NCBI GenBank assembly: GCA_003648225.1 | Contig: QMOL01000018.1 | Span: 1 to 19,568 of the forward strand | Length of the DNA stretch: 19,568 nucleotides | Reading direction: 5' to 3' | Source of the DNA: Chlamydiota bacterium | GTDB lineage: Bacteria > Auribacterota > UBA3054 > B51-G9 | Part shown: piece by piece, positions 1 to 6,922 of the stretch | How positions within the stretch are numbered: the first letter of the stretch is position 1 | Layout of the letters: the number at the start of each line of letters is the position of its first letter | The notes under the pieces: generated by a model | Told to the model about the DNA's origin: nothing | Seen by the model: only the letters and a program-made list of their open reading frames with translations | The model's database searches: none | Position numbers and translations under genes: made by a program

Positions 1-123
1 GACCTCGTTGAGGTCGGCAGATAATATCCGGAAATAAACAAGACCGGCCTCCGCAGCCAACCCGAAATTCTTAGGGCACCACGTTGCCGCTAACTGCAGA
101 GAAATCCGACCTCAGCGAGGTCG
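1..123. repeat. REPIN-like pair of inverted palindromes
   Basis: Two near-identical small hairpins bracket this segment. At 1-15 GACCTC and GAGGTC flank the loop GTT, and at 107-123 CGACCTC and GAGGTCG flank the loop AGC. Read on opposite strands the two share GACCTCG(T/C)TGAGGTCGG with one difference, so they form an inverted pair about 90 bases apart. This is the architecture of REP doublets (REPINs). The intervening bases look more GC-rich than the rest of the window. No coding frame is evident. The left palindrome starts exactly at the window edge, so its outer flank is unseen. No REP-associated tyrosine transposase lies in the window. Confidence 0.6.
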
Positions 124-312
124 ACTACAGAATACAGAAAAATCCGTTGCAAAAATCCATGGAATAGATGCTGACACTCCATTAACCAATCCCGAAAATT
201 TCCATGCACCCCATATGCGCTATGTCATTGCGAATAAAAAGCCATTTTGATATAATAAATTTAATAAATATATAGAAAAAATATAACATTTAACCATAAA
301 CAATTTATTATC
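124..312. other. Leader region of leuB, no gene
   Basis: Together with the repeat at 1-123 this makes up the 312 bases before the first gene. I see no tRNA, riboswitch or small coding frame here. From about 235 it becomes very A+T rich. It contains the leuB promoter candidate at 228-256. The bases just before the leuB ATG contain no Shine-Dalgarno sequence. I see no leucine-codon leader peptide, so classical leu attenuation is not apparent. Confidence 0.5.
228..256 (+). promoter_or_regulatory. sigma70-type promoter for leuB
   Basis: TTGCGA (228-233) is separated by exactly 17 bases from a perfect TATAAT (251-256). The predicted transcription start is near 263, giving a leader of about 50 bases before the leuB ATG at 313. 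The surroundings are A+T rich. No operator-like palindrome overlaps it. The call rests on sequence resemblance alone. Confidence 0.6.
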
Positions 313-1380
313 ATGGCTAAAACTTACAATATCGCCGCTATGGGCGGCGACGGTACCGGGCCGGAAGTGCTCGCTGAAGGAATTAAAGTGCTTAAAGCTG
401 TAGCTCCTAAATTTGATATAAAACTTAACTTCACCGATTTTGACTTCGGTGGTGAAAGATATATGAGAACAGGTGAAGTTCTCCCGCCAAATGCTGCTGA
501 TGAACTCAAACAGTTTGACGCGATTTATCTCGGTGCAATCGGTCATCCTGACGTTAAACCCGGAATTCTTGAAAAAGGAATTTTGCTGAAATTAAGATTT
601 GATCTTGATCAATATATCAATCTTCGTCCGGTAAAATTATATCCCGGAGTAGAAACTCCATTGGCAGGAAAAAAACCGGAAGATATTGATTACGTTGTTG
701 TTCGCGAAAATACAGGCGGTATTTACACCGGTACAGGCGGTATTACAATGAAAGACACACCTCACGAAGTCGCTGTTCAATCAGGCGTTTACAACAGATT
801 CCAGGTTGACCGTTGTTTAAAATACGCGTTTGAACTTGCACAGAAACGTAATAAAGACAAAACTCTCGCTCTCTGCGGTAAAACAAATGTTCTGACTTTT
901 ATGTACGACCTGTGGGAACGCGCTTTCCACGAAATGGGTGATAAAGATTTTAAAGACATTAAACGCGATTACTACCACGTTGACGCTACTTGTATGTGGA
1001 TGGTTAAAAATCCTGAATGGTTTGATGTCATCGTTACAGGCAATCTCTTCGGCGATATTATTACCGACCTCGGCGCTATGACGCAGGGCGGTATGGGAAT
1101 CGCTGCAGGCGGAAATATCAACCCCGACGGCGTTTCCATGTTTGAACCTATCGGTGGTTCGGCACCAAAATATACCGGGAAAAATGTTATCAATCCTATG
1201 GCGGCTATCGCCGCGGGACAAATGATGATGGATACTCTCGGTGAAACAAAAATGGCTGAAAAAATTGAAGATGCGATTATCGAAGTCGTTTCTACTAAAA
1301 TGAAAAGTATGTCTGCAGGTAAAATGGGCTATTCAACTACTGAAGTTGGTGACCTTGTAGCCGAAATAGCAGCAAGCTGA
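313..1380 (+). CDS. leuB: 3-isopropylmalate dehydrogenase (LeuB), possibly NADP-type
   Basis: This is a cytoplasmic isocitrate/isopropylmalate dehydrogenase family enzyme. It should oxidise and decarboxylate 3-isopropylmalate in leucine synthesis. The 355 residues match the family length. The substrate-loop segment at 91-105 (LLKLR...NLRP) and its arginines R95, R105 and R131 are of LeuB type. The catalytic lysine is K190 and the metal aspartates are D224, D248 and D252. The family signature begins at N244 (NLFGDIITD). The overall pattern resembles actinobacterial LeuB more than enterobacterial LeuB. Oddly, the coenzyme loop reads GGSAPKY at 281-287: Lys-Tyr replaces the usual Asp-Ile of NAD-dependent LeuB, and Gly replaces the usual His. 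The Lys-Tyr pair is what NADP-dependent isocitrate dehydrogenase carries. The gene has its own promoter, and asd follows after a probable terminator. leuA, leuC and leuD are not in the window. Confidence 0.9.
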   Translation: MAKTYNIAAMGGDGTGPEVLAEGIKVLKAVAPKFDIKLNFTDFDFGGERYMRTGEVLPPNAADELKQFDAIYLGAIGHPDVKPGILEKGILLKLRFDLDQYINLRPVKLYPGVETPLAGKKPEDIDYVVVRENTGGIYTGTGGITMKDTPHEVAVQSGVYNRFQVDRCLKYAFELAQKRNKDKTLALCGKTNVLTFMYDLWERAFHEMGDKDFKDIKRDYYHVDATCMWMVKNPEWFDVIVTGNLFGDIITDLGAMTQGGMGIAAGGNINPDGVSMFEPIGGSAPKYTGKNVINPMAAIAAGQMMMDTLGETKMAEKIEDAIIEVVSTKMKSMSAGKMGYSTTEVGDLVAEIAAS

Positions 1381-1390
1381 ATTTAAAAAT

Positions 1391-1424
1391 GGAGAGCGTT
1401 GTCCTCAGCGCCTTCCTGTTTTTT
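1391..1424 (+). terminator. Probable intrinsic terminator after leuB
   Basis: GGAGAGCG (1391-1398) can pair with GCGCCTTCC (1408-1416) across a nine-base loop, with a small A/CC internal bulge and one G-T pair. It is followed by TG and six T residues (1419-1424). It begins ten bases after the leuB stop codon. The stem is imperfect, so it could act as a partial terminator or attenuator between leuB and asd. Confidence 0.4.
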
Positions 1425-1436
1425 ATGGAACAAATA

Positions 1437-1465
1437 TTTACAATAGAAAAAAATCAAGATAAATA
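1437..1465 (+). promoter_or_regulatory. Weak promoter candidate for asd
   Basis: TTTACA (1437-1442) lies 17 bases before TAAATA (1460-1465). The -35 resembles the consensus, but the -10 matches at only three positions and the region is A+T rich, so chance is a real possibility. A promoter here would make sense, since the probable leuB terminator lies just upstream and the likely asd start is at 1506. Confidence 0.25.
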
Positions 1466-1505
1466 CACAAATTTCAAACTTAAAAATTTGAAGCCTGTTT
1501 TTCCT

Positions 1506-2507
1506 ATGAAAAAATATCGAATCGCTATCGCGGGCGCTACAGGCGCCGTGGGAACCGAAATGCTCAAGACGCTCGAAAAACGGAACTTTCCCGTTGAGTC
1601 GCTTCGCCTTCTCGCGTCAAAACGCTCTGTCGGCAAAAAACTTAAATTTAAAAATGAAGAAATTACTGTTGAAGAATTGACTCATAATTCTTTTAACAAT
1701 ATCGATATTTTACTATCAAGCACAAGCGGAACTCTCAGTAAAGTCTTTTCTCCAAGCGCGGTTAAGGCGGGAGCTATTGTTGTTGACAATACTTCCGCTT
1801 ACAGAATGGATCCGGATGTTCCGCTTGTAGTTCCTGAAGTTAATCCTGATGATGTTAAAAATCACAAAGGAATTATCGCGAATCCAAACTGCTCGACTAT
1901 TATCGCGAATGTTCCTCTCTGGCCCCTTTACAAAAAGTACGGAATCAAAAGATTTATTTCCTGCACTTACCAGGCAGTTAGTGGTGCTGGTGTGGCTGCG
2001 ATGGACGAACTCTCCGCGCAATCTGAAGATTATTTGAAAGGTAATGAAATAAAATCCGTGGAATTTCCTCATCAAATCGCTTTTAACCTTTTCTCGCATA
2101 ACTCGGCTATCGCGGAAAATTCTTTTAATGAAGAAGAAAATAAAATGATTAATGAAACAAGAAAAATCTTCCACGATGATTCTTTGCTGATTAGCGCTAC
2201 TTGCGTGCGGGTTCCGGTATTCAGAGCTCACGCTGAAGCTCTCCATATTGAATTGAATAATCATGCCGAGCCGGATGATATTCGTAAACTGCTTGCTAAT
2301 TCGCCGGGGATTAAAATTGTAGATGATATTGAGAATAATATTTTTCCGATGCCGATTGATGCATCTGAAAAATACGATATTCTTGTCGGCAGAATAAGAA
2401 AGGACCCGGTTTTCGATAACGGGATTTCTATGTTCATTACCGGCGATCAACTTTTGAAAGGGGCGGCTCTTAACGCGGTGCAAATAGCTGAATTACTTGC
2501 CGAGTAA
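1506..2507 (+). CDS. asd: Aspartate-semialdehyde dehydrogenase
   Basis: The enzyme reduces aspartyl phosphate to aspartate semialdehyde with NADPH. This is the branch point to diaminopimelate/lysine, threonine and methionine. The N-terminal Rossmann motif is IAGATGAVGTEML (residues 8-20). The catalytic cysteine is C129 in NPNCSTI. Q156 lies in TYQAVSGAG, R235 in RVPVF and the catalytic-type histidine is H242. The product has 333 residues, normal for the family. An in-frame ATG exists at 1389, but the extra 39 residues are hydrophobic or low-complexity and overlap the terminator-like hairpin. Family members start right at the MKKYRIAIAG-like strand, so I chose 1506. No Shine-Dalgarno sequence is visible. 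The order leuB then asd is known from other bacteria. Confidence 0.92.
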   Translation: MKKYRIAIAGATGAVGTEMLKTLEKRNFPVESLRLLASKRSVGKKLKFKNEEITVEELTHNSFNNIDILLSSTSGTLSKVFSPSAVKAGAIVVDNTSAYRMDPDVPLVVPEVNPDDVKNHKGIIANPNCSTIIANVPLWPLYKKYGIKRFISCTYQAVSGAGVAAMDELSAQSEDYLKGNEIKSVEFPHQIAFNLFSHNSAIAENSFNEEENKMINETRKIFHDDSLLISATCVRVPVFRAHAEALHIELNNHAEPDDIRKLLANSPGIKIVDDIENNIFPMPIDASEKYDILVGRIRKDPVFDNGISMFITGDQLLKGAALNAVQIAELLAE

Positions 2508-2528
2508 TTATGATAAAGTCGGTACACA

Positions 2529-3137
2529 ATGATAATCACAAACCACATAATTAAAACTAACTGTTTTAATAGCATTAGCGGATTGGTTGAACATAAATCA
2601 TCTGTCTTTGTTCAGCACTTTAAAGATTCTTTGCCTAAAATCGCTATGGGAATAGCTGTACTTGTTGCGTTTTGGATTACCGCGATAATAGTTTCATATA
2701 TAATTAAAAAAGTTTCTAAAGGCGTTGGGGAAGAAAAAAAAGAGGTTATCTTTCTACTTTCAAGAATTACTTATATTTCTTTAGTCGTTGTAGGCTTGAT
2801 TAGCGGACTCGGTACTGTAGGCGTTAATATTATGCCGCTGATTACCGGGCTCGGTCTCACCGGTTTTGCCCTCGGATACGCTTTTAAAGATTTACTTTCA
2901 AACATCCTCGCGGGAGTAATGATAATAATTCATCGCCCGTTTATTGTCGGCGACGAAATCACTGTGGCTAATATTACAGGAAGAATCGTTAATATCGATT
3001 TGCGTTATACGGCTCTCACTGCGGAAGATAAAATTTATTTGATTCCAAATACTTCTTTGATGACAAATCCTATTACAATTACAAACGCTAAAGAAACAAA
3101 ATATCACGAAAAAAGATTCGGCTTAAAAAATGAGTGA
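2529..3137 (+). CDS. Short MscS-family mechanosensitive channel
   Basis: This is an inner-membrane channel of the small-conductance mechanosensitive family, expected to release solutes on osmotic downshock. Membrane segments lie at about 38-60 and 73-95. A glycine/alanine-rich pore helix spans about 103-131 (GLGLTGFALGYAFKDLL). The beta domain follows at about 135-185, with RPFIVGD (136-142) and the IPN motif (172-174). At 202 residues it stops just after the beta domain. It therefore lacks most of the cytoplasmic alpha/beta vestibule of E. coli MscS (286 residues). It starts 21 bases after asd and its last eight bases overlap the next gene (ATGAGTGA), suggesting translational coupling. The extra N-terminal 30 residues are polar and the exact start is uncertain. 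Confidence 0.87.
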   Translation: MIITNHIIKTNCFNSISGLVEHKSSVFVQHFKDSLPKIAMGIAVLVAFWITAIIVSYIIKKVSKGVGEEKKEVIFLLSRITYISLVVVGLISGLGTVGVNIMPLITGLGLTGFALGYAFKDLLSNILAGVMIIIHRPFIVGDEITVANITGRIVNIDLRYTALTAEDKIYLIPNTSLMTNPITITNAKETKYHEKRFGLKNE

Positions 3138-4092
3138 ACTCAAAAATACCTTCTCCTGGTCGTTTTCGCAAGAACAGGACTTCATCGATTGTAAAAGAAA
3201 ACATTTCTTTAATCGATACGGTATGTGGGGTGGCTGGGATTCCGGCGCTTCACAGGAAAAACGCACGGCATACCGGCTTAAACAAATGAAAAATAAATGG
3301 TCGCTTATCGGTGATGCCGTGGAAACCGCCGTTCTGGAAATCCTGGAAAGAAGACGCGTCGGCTCGCCTTATTCCGCGGAAATGGCTATGCAGACCGCTA
3401 TGTCTCTCCTGCGGAAAGCCTGGAAAGAACATACTTCAGATAAATGGCGCGTTAATCCTAAAAAATATACCTGCATTAGCGAACTATATTACGGTAAAAT
3501 CTCTCCGGATTCCGGCTCGGAAAGAGACGAATGGGTCTCTCTCGTTCGCGGTCGAACAGAGATATGCATTCAAAACTTTTTCGCGCAAATCCTCCCGCAT
3601 ATTCCTAATGTTACTTATGAACAAATTATTCCAATCGCACGCGCGGGTCAAGGCGATCCTGAACATTTCCACCTTGGCGGTATAAAAATTTACGCAATAC
3701 CTGACTGGGTTTATAAAAAAGAAGGCAAAATTGTCGTTCATGACTGGAAAACAGGAATCAGACGCGATAAACATAAAGAACAACTCGCTGTTTATGGCTT
3801 GTGGTCGCAAAGAAAACATAGCGTTACTCCGGACGAAATTGAACTCTTTGTCGAATATCTTGAGTCGGGTGAACAAACTCCGGTTGATTATTCAGTTGAA
3901 ATCGCTTCCGCGCTGTGTGACAGAATTTTATCTTCTGTTAAAGAAATGAAACAATTTCTTGTGAATAGAGATACAGAAAAAAATGTGCCGCTTCCAAAAG
4001 AATCTTTTCCGGAAACCGAAGATTTGTCCCGCTGTAAAAACTGCAATTACATCGAACTTTGCGGCAGGGAATTTGTAACAAAAATTGATTAA
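3130..4092 (+). CDS. PD-(D/E)XK nuclease with probable Fe-S cluster (RecB/AddB/Cas4-like)
   Basis: This is a predicted DNA nuclease of the PD-(D/E)XK superfamily (PDDEXK_1 type). The visible active-site residues are D192 (in IPDWV), D205 and K207 (HDWKTG), then the downstream QLAVYG motif at 218-223. C21 near the N terminus and C302, C305 and C311 near the C terminus have the split spacing of the 4Fe-4S cluster in AddB, Cas4 and Dna2. The expected GxxxH of the first motif reads GDAVE (61-65). The 320 residues contain no helicase domain. There are no cas, addA or recombination genes beside it, so this is a stand-alone nuclease. It overlaps the MscS-type gene by eight bases. Its role (repair, competence or defence) is unknown. 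Confidence 0.8.
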   Translation: MSELKNTFSWSFSQEQDFIDCKRKHFFNRYGMWGGWDSGASQEKRTAYRLKQMKNKWSLIGDAVETAVLEILERRRVGSPYSAEMAMQTAMSLLRKAWKEHTSDKWRVNPKKYTCISELYYGKISPDSGSERDEWVSLVRGRTEICIQNFFAQILPHIPNVTYEQIIPIARAGQGDPEHFHLGGIKIYAIPDWVYKKEGKIVVHDWKTGIRRDKHKEQLAVYGLWSQRKHSVTPDEIELFVEYLESGEQTPVDYSVEIASALCDRILSSVKEMKQFLVNRDTEKNVPLPKESFPETEDLSRCKNCNYIELCGREFVTKID

Positions 4093-4112
4093 TAAAAGAT
4101 AATTGTCTGACG

Positions 4113-4128
4113 CTAATTGCACGGATTT
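4113..4128 (+). repeat. Short dispersed motif, copy 1
   Basis: CTAATTGCACGGATTT, in the 86-base gap after the nuclease gene. A near copy (CTAATTTTCACGGATTT) lies at 5133-5149, in the gap after the following gene. Both are about 20 bases downstream of a stop codon. The similarity is short and may be fortuitous. Confidence 0.3.
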
Positions 4129-4178
4129 ATAAAGCCGGTTTTATTTAATAATACAATTTAAATTCCTAAAACAAAACC

Positions 4179-5114
4179 ATGAAAAAAAAGCGCAGTTTTA
4201 ACAGCCGACACCCGAAATTCAGGCAATTCTCTTATTTTATGCTCGGAATCGGCATTATTGTCGCTTTAGCTCTCCCGCTTCCTCTTTTTATTCTACCCAA
4301 AAAAATACTTTACTCTCTTGGCAGGAAAATCGGATTGTTGTTTGTTTATCCTTCAATCAGAAAAAAAATTAAAACAAACCTTTATTATGTTTACGGTGAT
4401 AAAATGACCGAAAAACGTGTGACGGCTATCGCTAAAAAAGTCGCCGCGAATAATATTTATTTCATTATCGATTGCTACTACCTATGGGTCTTCCATTTCG
4501 CGTTCGATATCAATAAAACAGTGGTAGACGTTGTCGCTAAAAATTTCCCCGTAAAATCCTTGCAAAATAAAAAAGGCGTTATTGGTACTACCGCTCATTA
4601 CGGCTGCTTTGAAATTATTCCCGTTTATTTTCTCGATGCCGGACTTGTTGATGTAGGCGGAGTAATTGCGCGGTCGTTTCCCTCTCCGTTCCTTACATGG
4701 CTGAACAGAAAAGCGAGAATGGTTACAGGAATTCCTTCCTTTTACGATCAGGCAAAAGATATTTTCAGAGCGTTGCGCTCTAATGGTGTAATCGGTTTCC
4801 TGCCGGATTTAAGAGCCAAGCGGCGACTCGGTGTTGAATCTACTTTCTTCGGCAAACCTACTTTAACATTAGACGTTCATATCCGGCTTTCAAGTCAGCT
4901 TGGCAGTGAAATTGTTCCGGTATTTTTAAACCGTCATAAAGCGCGACCGTGGGAATTCACTATTATTTTTTATCAACCTATAAGTGTGCCGAGAAAAGCC
5001 GACCCGGAAACAATTAAACTGAAAGTTCAGGAAGTTAACGATGCTTTGGAATATCATATCAGAAGATATCCTTCCGGATGGTTCTGGTTTAATAATAAGT
5101 GGAAATTATGGTAA
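4179..5114 (+). CDS. LpxL/HtrB-family lipid A-type acyltransferase
   Basis: This is a membrane-anchored acyltransferase of the Lip_A_acyltrans family. It should transfer a fatty acyl chain to lipid A or a related lipid at the inner membrane. One hydrophobic N-terminal segment spans about 18-40. The catalytic HX4E motif is H140-Y-G-C-F-E145. The conserved second block GFLPDLRAKRRLGVESTFFG (206-225) and the C-terminal PSGWFWFNNKWK block are typical of the family, as is the length of 311 residues. The gene stands alone, 86 bases after the nuclease and followed by a 280-base gap. It supports a Gram-negative envelope. The acceptor and chain specificity cannot be read from sequence; it could also act on ornithine or other lipids. 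Confidence 0.85.
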   Translation: MKKKRSFNSRHPKFRQFSYFMLGIGIIVALALPLPLFILPKKILYSLGRKIGLLFVYPSIRKKIKTNLYYVYGDKMTEKRVTAIAKKVAANNIYFIIDCYYLWVFHFAFDINKTVVDVVAKNFPVKSLQNKKGVIGTTAHYGCFEIIPVYFLDAGLVDVGGVIARSFPSPFLTWLNRKARMVTGIPSFYDQAKDIFRALRSNGVIGFLPDLRAKRRLGVESTFFGKPTLTLDVHIRLSSQLGSEIVPVFLNRHKARPWEFTIIFYQPISVPRKADPETIKLKVQEVNDALEYHIRRYPSGWFWFNNKWKLW

Positions 5115-5132
5115 AGTCAAACACAAATTTCA

Positions 5133-5149
5133 CTAATTTTCACGGATTT
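5133..5149 (+). repeat. Short dispersed motif, copy 2
   Basis: CTAATTTTCACGGATTT, a near copy of 4113-4128, again shortly after a stop codon. The rest of the 280-base gap is A+T rich and holds three AAATGTT words (5153, 5176, 5203) and a promoter candidate at 5290-5318. I see no small gene or structured RNA in it. Confidence 0.3.
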
Positions 5150-5289
5150 TTAAAATGTTAAATCTATACTTGTACAAATGTTAAATAATCAATATTAAAA
5201 ACAAATGTTTTGATCCAAAGAAAGACAAAATTATCCTTTTAGAAAATCAGTGACTCCTTCTTGACCCGTTTAACGAGAAGAAAACTCCA

Positions 5290-5318
5290 TTGAAAATGTC
5301 AGATAATATTGATAAAAT
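5290..5318 (+). promoter_or_regulatory. Promoter candidate for the GH172-cstA-deacetylase unit
   Basis: TTGAAA (5290-5295) lies 17 bases before TAAAAT (5313-5318), about 76 bases ahead of the lipoprotein ATG. Both hexamers are close to sigma70 consensus. The region is very A+T rich, so alternative -10 elements such as TATACA farther right cannot be excluded. Confidence 0.4.
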
Positions 5319-5394
5319 TAATTATTAATATAAAATTCATTATACAATTTATTGATTTTGTAAATAATTATTAACCAACTAATCCATAAGCTAA

Positions 5395-6873
5395 ATGAAA
5401 AATATTCTTACTGCTGTTTTTACAATCATTATTTTATCAGGTTGTCAAACTGCTTCTTTTAATCCTAATCCCGCACTTTTTCAAAAAGATAACGGTGTCG
5501 CTTTTCAGGTCTCGTCACATCATCCTACAGAAGGTGACGCGTGGACAATCAAACCGGGAGAAACGAAAGTCCTTATGGATGAAAAAGGTCCGGCAATTAT
5601 TCGTAATATCTGGTTTACTCTCGGTGGGGGGCCCAACGCGGATCACGGTGTGGATTTGTTAAGAAAATTAACTATAAGAATGTACTGGGATGATGAGGCA
5701 TCGCCAAGTGTGGAAGCTCCGTTCGGAGATTTTTTCGGTGACGGATTTGGAATTTATAAACCTTTTCATTCACAGCTAATCGGCATTACTGACAAAGGAT
5801 ATTTCTCATATTTTCCAATGCCGTTCAGAAAACGCGGGAAAATTGAAGTTACCAATACATCAAAATACCCGATAATTATTTTCTTCCACTTTCTCGGGGC
5901 AAAATACGATAAACTGCCTGATAATACTTTGTATTTTCACGCGCAATGGCGAAGAGAAAACCCACCAACTATCGGGAAAAATTATACTATTCTTAACGCG
6001 GAAGGTAAAGGTTATTATGCCGGCTGCTTTATGTTTATGCAGGGATATACAACCGAAGATAAATTAAACTTTCTCGAAGGTGATGAGTGGATTTATGTTG
6101 ATAACGCGACTAACGCGGTAATCAAAGGAACCGGTGGGGAAGATTACTTTCAGGGAGCTTGGTATTTTTCAGGCGGAACGTTTAACGCGCCGTATCACGG
6201 TTTGATAATGATGGACCATAAAAATAAACAGGTTGGTTGTTATCGTTTTCATATCCTCGATCGAATAAATTTCGAAAAAAGCATTAGTGTGGAATTCGAA
6301 CACGGACAGAGAATATTTAATGAAGCTAAAGCCGATTTCGCAAGTACGGCGTTCTGGTATCAAAACGAACCGCATAAACCTTTCGCTCCGATCAGCAATG
6401 ACCGTGAACCGACAAAAGTTATTCCGGGTTTTGTTTTACCGGGTGCGGTTGAGTTTGAAGGTCTTGCCGGCACGCACCCATATTATGTTTGTACTTACAA
6501 TGGGGGTTGGAGCAGAGATATGGCTGCATTAATTTTCTTTGCAAAGACGAATGATTTTGTTGAAAAAGAATTTAACGTCGAGAAAAACGGAAAATATTCT
6601 ATCGGGGTAAATTACATTTTGAATGATCATAACGGAATTTTTATAGTCGAAATCGATGGAAAGAAAATAGGTGACCAAATTGACGGGTATTCTGACGACC
6701 CGATGGACGCGTATTTATTGTGCAGAAATAAAGCTGCAGGATTAAAACATCTTGATGAAATGGCTCTTTCAAAAGGAAAGCACAAAATTAAAATAATCTC
6801 TGTAGGCAAAAATATAAAGTCAAAAGGTTATAAAGCAATTGTCGATTGCGTGACAGTTGCCCTGCTTCAGTAA
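5395..6873 (+). CDS. DUF2961 / GH172-family lipoprotein (candidate furanosidase)
   Basis: This is an exported lipoprotein with a DUF2961 domain, the family now classed as GH172. Characterised members act on alpha-D-fructofuranosides or alpha-D-arabinofuranosides. A hydrophobic signal ends in the lipobox LSGC, with C17 as the lipid site. The domain runs from about 35 to 330. Family blocks include the IRNIWFTL strand (69-76), RMYWDDEASPSVEAPFGDFF (95-114), YFPMPFRKR (139-147), YFHAQWRREN (180-189) and GTGGEDYFQGAW (245-256). By analogy E231 (GDE) and E249 (GGED) are the likely nucleophile and acid/base; this is my assignment. A C-terminal beta-sandwich-like domain (about 380-490) may bind carbohydrate. 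The gene heads a rightward set with cstA and a deacetylase. The actual substrate is unknown. Confidence 0.82.
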   Translation: MKNILTAVFTIIILSGCQTASFNPNPALFQKDNGVAFQVSSHHPTEGDAWTIKPGETKVLMDEKGPAIIRNIWFTLGGGPNADHGVDLLRKLTIRMYWDDEASPSVEAPFGDFFGDGFGIYKPFHSQLIGITDKGYFSYFPMPFRKRGKIEVTNTSKYPIIIFFHFLGAKYDKLPDNTLYFHAQWRRENPPTIGKNYTILNAEGKGYYAGCFMFMQGYTTEDKLNFLEGDEWIYVDNATNAVIKGTGGEDYFQGAWYFSGGTFNAPYHGLIMMDHKNKQVGCYRFHILDRINFEKSISVEFEHGQRIFNEAKADFASTAFWYQNEPHKPFAPISNDREPTKVIPGFVLPGAVEFEGLAGTHPYYVCTYNGGWSRDMAALIFFAKTNDFVEKEFNVEKNGKYSIGVNYILNDHNGIFIVEIDGKKIGDQIDGYSDDPMDAYLLCRNKAAGLKHLDEMALSKGKHKIKIISVGKNIKSKGYKAIVDCVTVALLQ

Positions 6874-6874
6874 T

Positions 6875-6916
6875 CCTTTAACCTTTAACCTTTAACCTTT
6901 AACCTTTAACTTTTAA
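6875..6916 (+). repeat. CCTTTAA heptamer tandem repeat
   Basis: Five perfect CCTTTAA units (6875-6909) are followed by a sixth with one change, CTTTTAA (6910-6916). The array fills nearly the whole 49-base gap between the GH172 stop and the cstA start. No Shine-Dalgarno sequence lies between the array and the cstA ATG at 6923. Its copy number could vary by slippage and change the spacing between the two genes. Confidence 0.9.
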
Positions 6917-6922
6917 CGATTC

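Noticed and set aside
1..312. tRNA or other structured RNA before leuB
   Set aside because: I found no acceptor-stem pairing or conserved T-loop sequence; only the two short palindromes stand out.
1389..1505. 39-residue N-terminal extension of aspartate-semialdehyde dehydrogenase
   Set aside because: It overlaps a terminator-like hairpin, is of low complexity, and family members begin at the Rossmann strand encoded from 1506.
1716..2483. 255-codon open frame on the minus strand
   Set aside because: It lies entirely antisense to asd and its translation has no family features; it is a shadow of the real gene.
3484..3876. 130-codon minus-strand frame inside the nuclease gene
   Set aside because: Antisense shadow; the plus-strand frame has the catalytic motifs.
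3130..4092. CRISPR-associated Cas4 or defence island
   Set aside because: No other cas genes, repeats, restriction or toxin genes are present; the neighbours are housekeeping genes.
6875..6916. CRISPR array or telomere-like sequence
   Set aside because: Units are contiguous heptamers without spacers, and the position inside a gene cluster does not fit a chromosome end.
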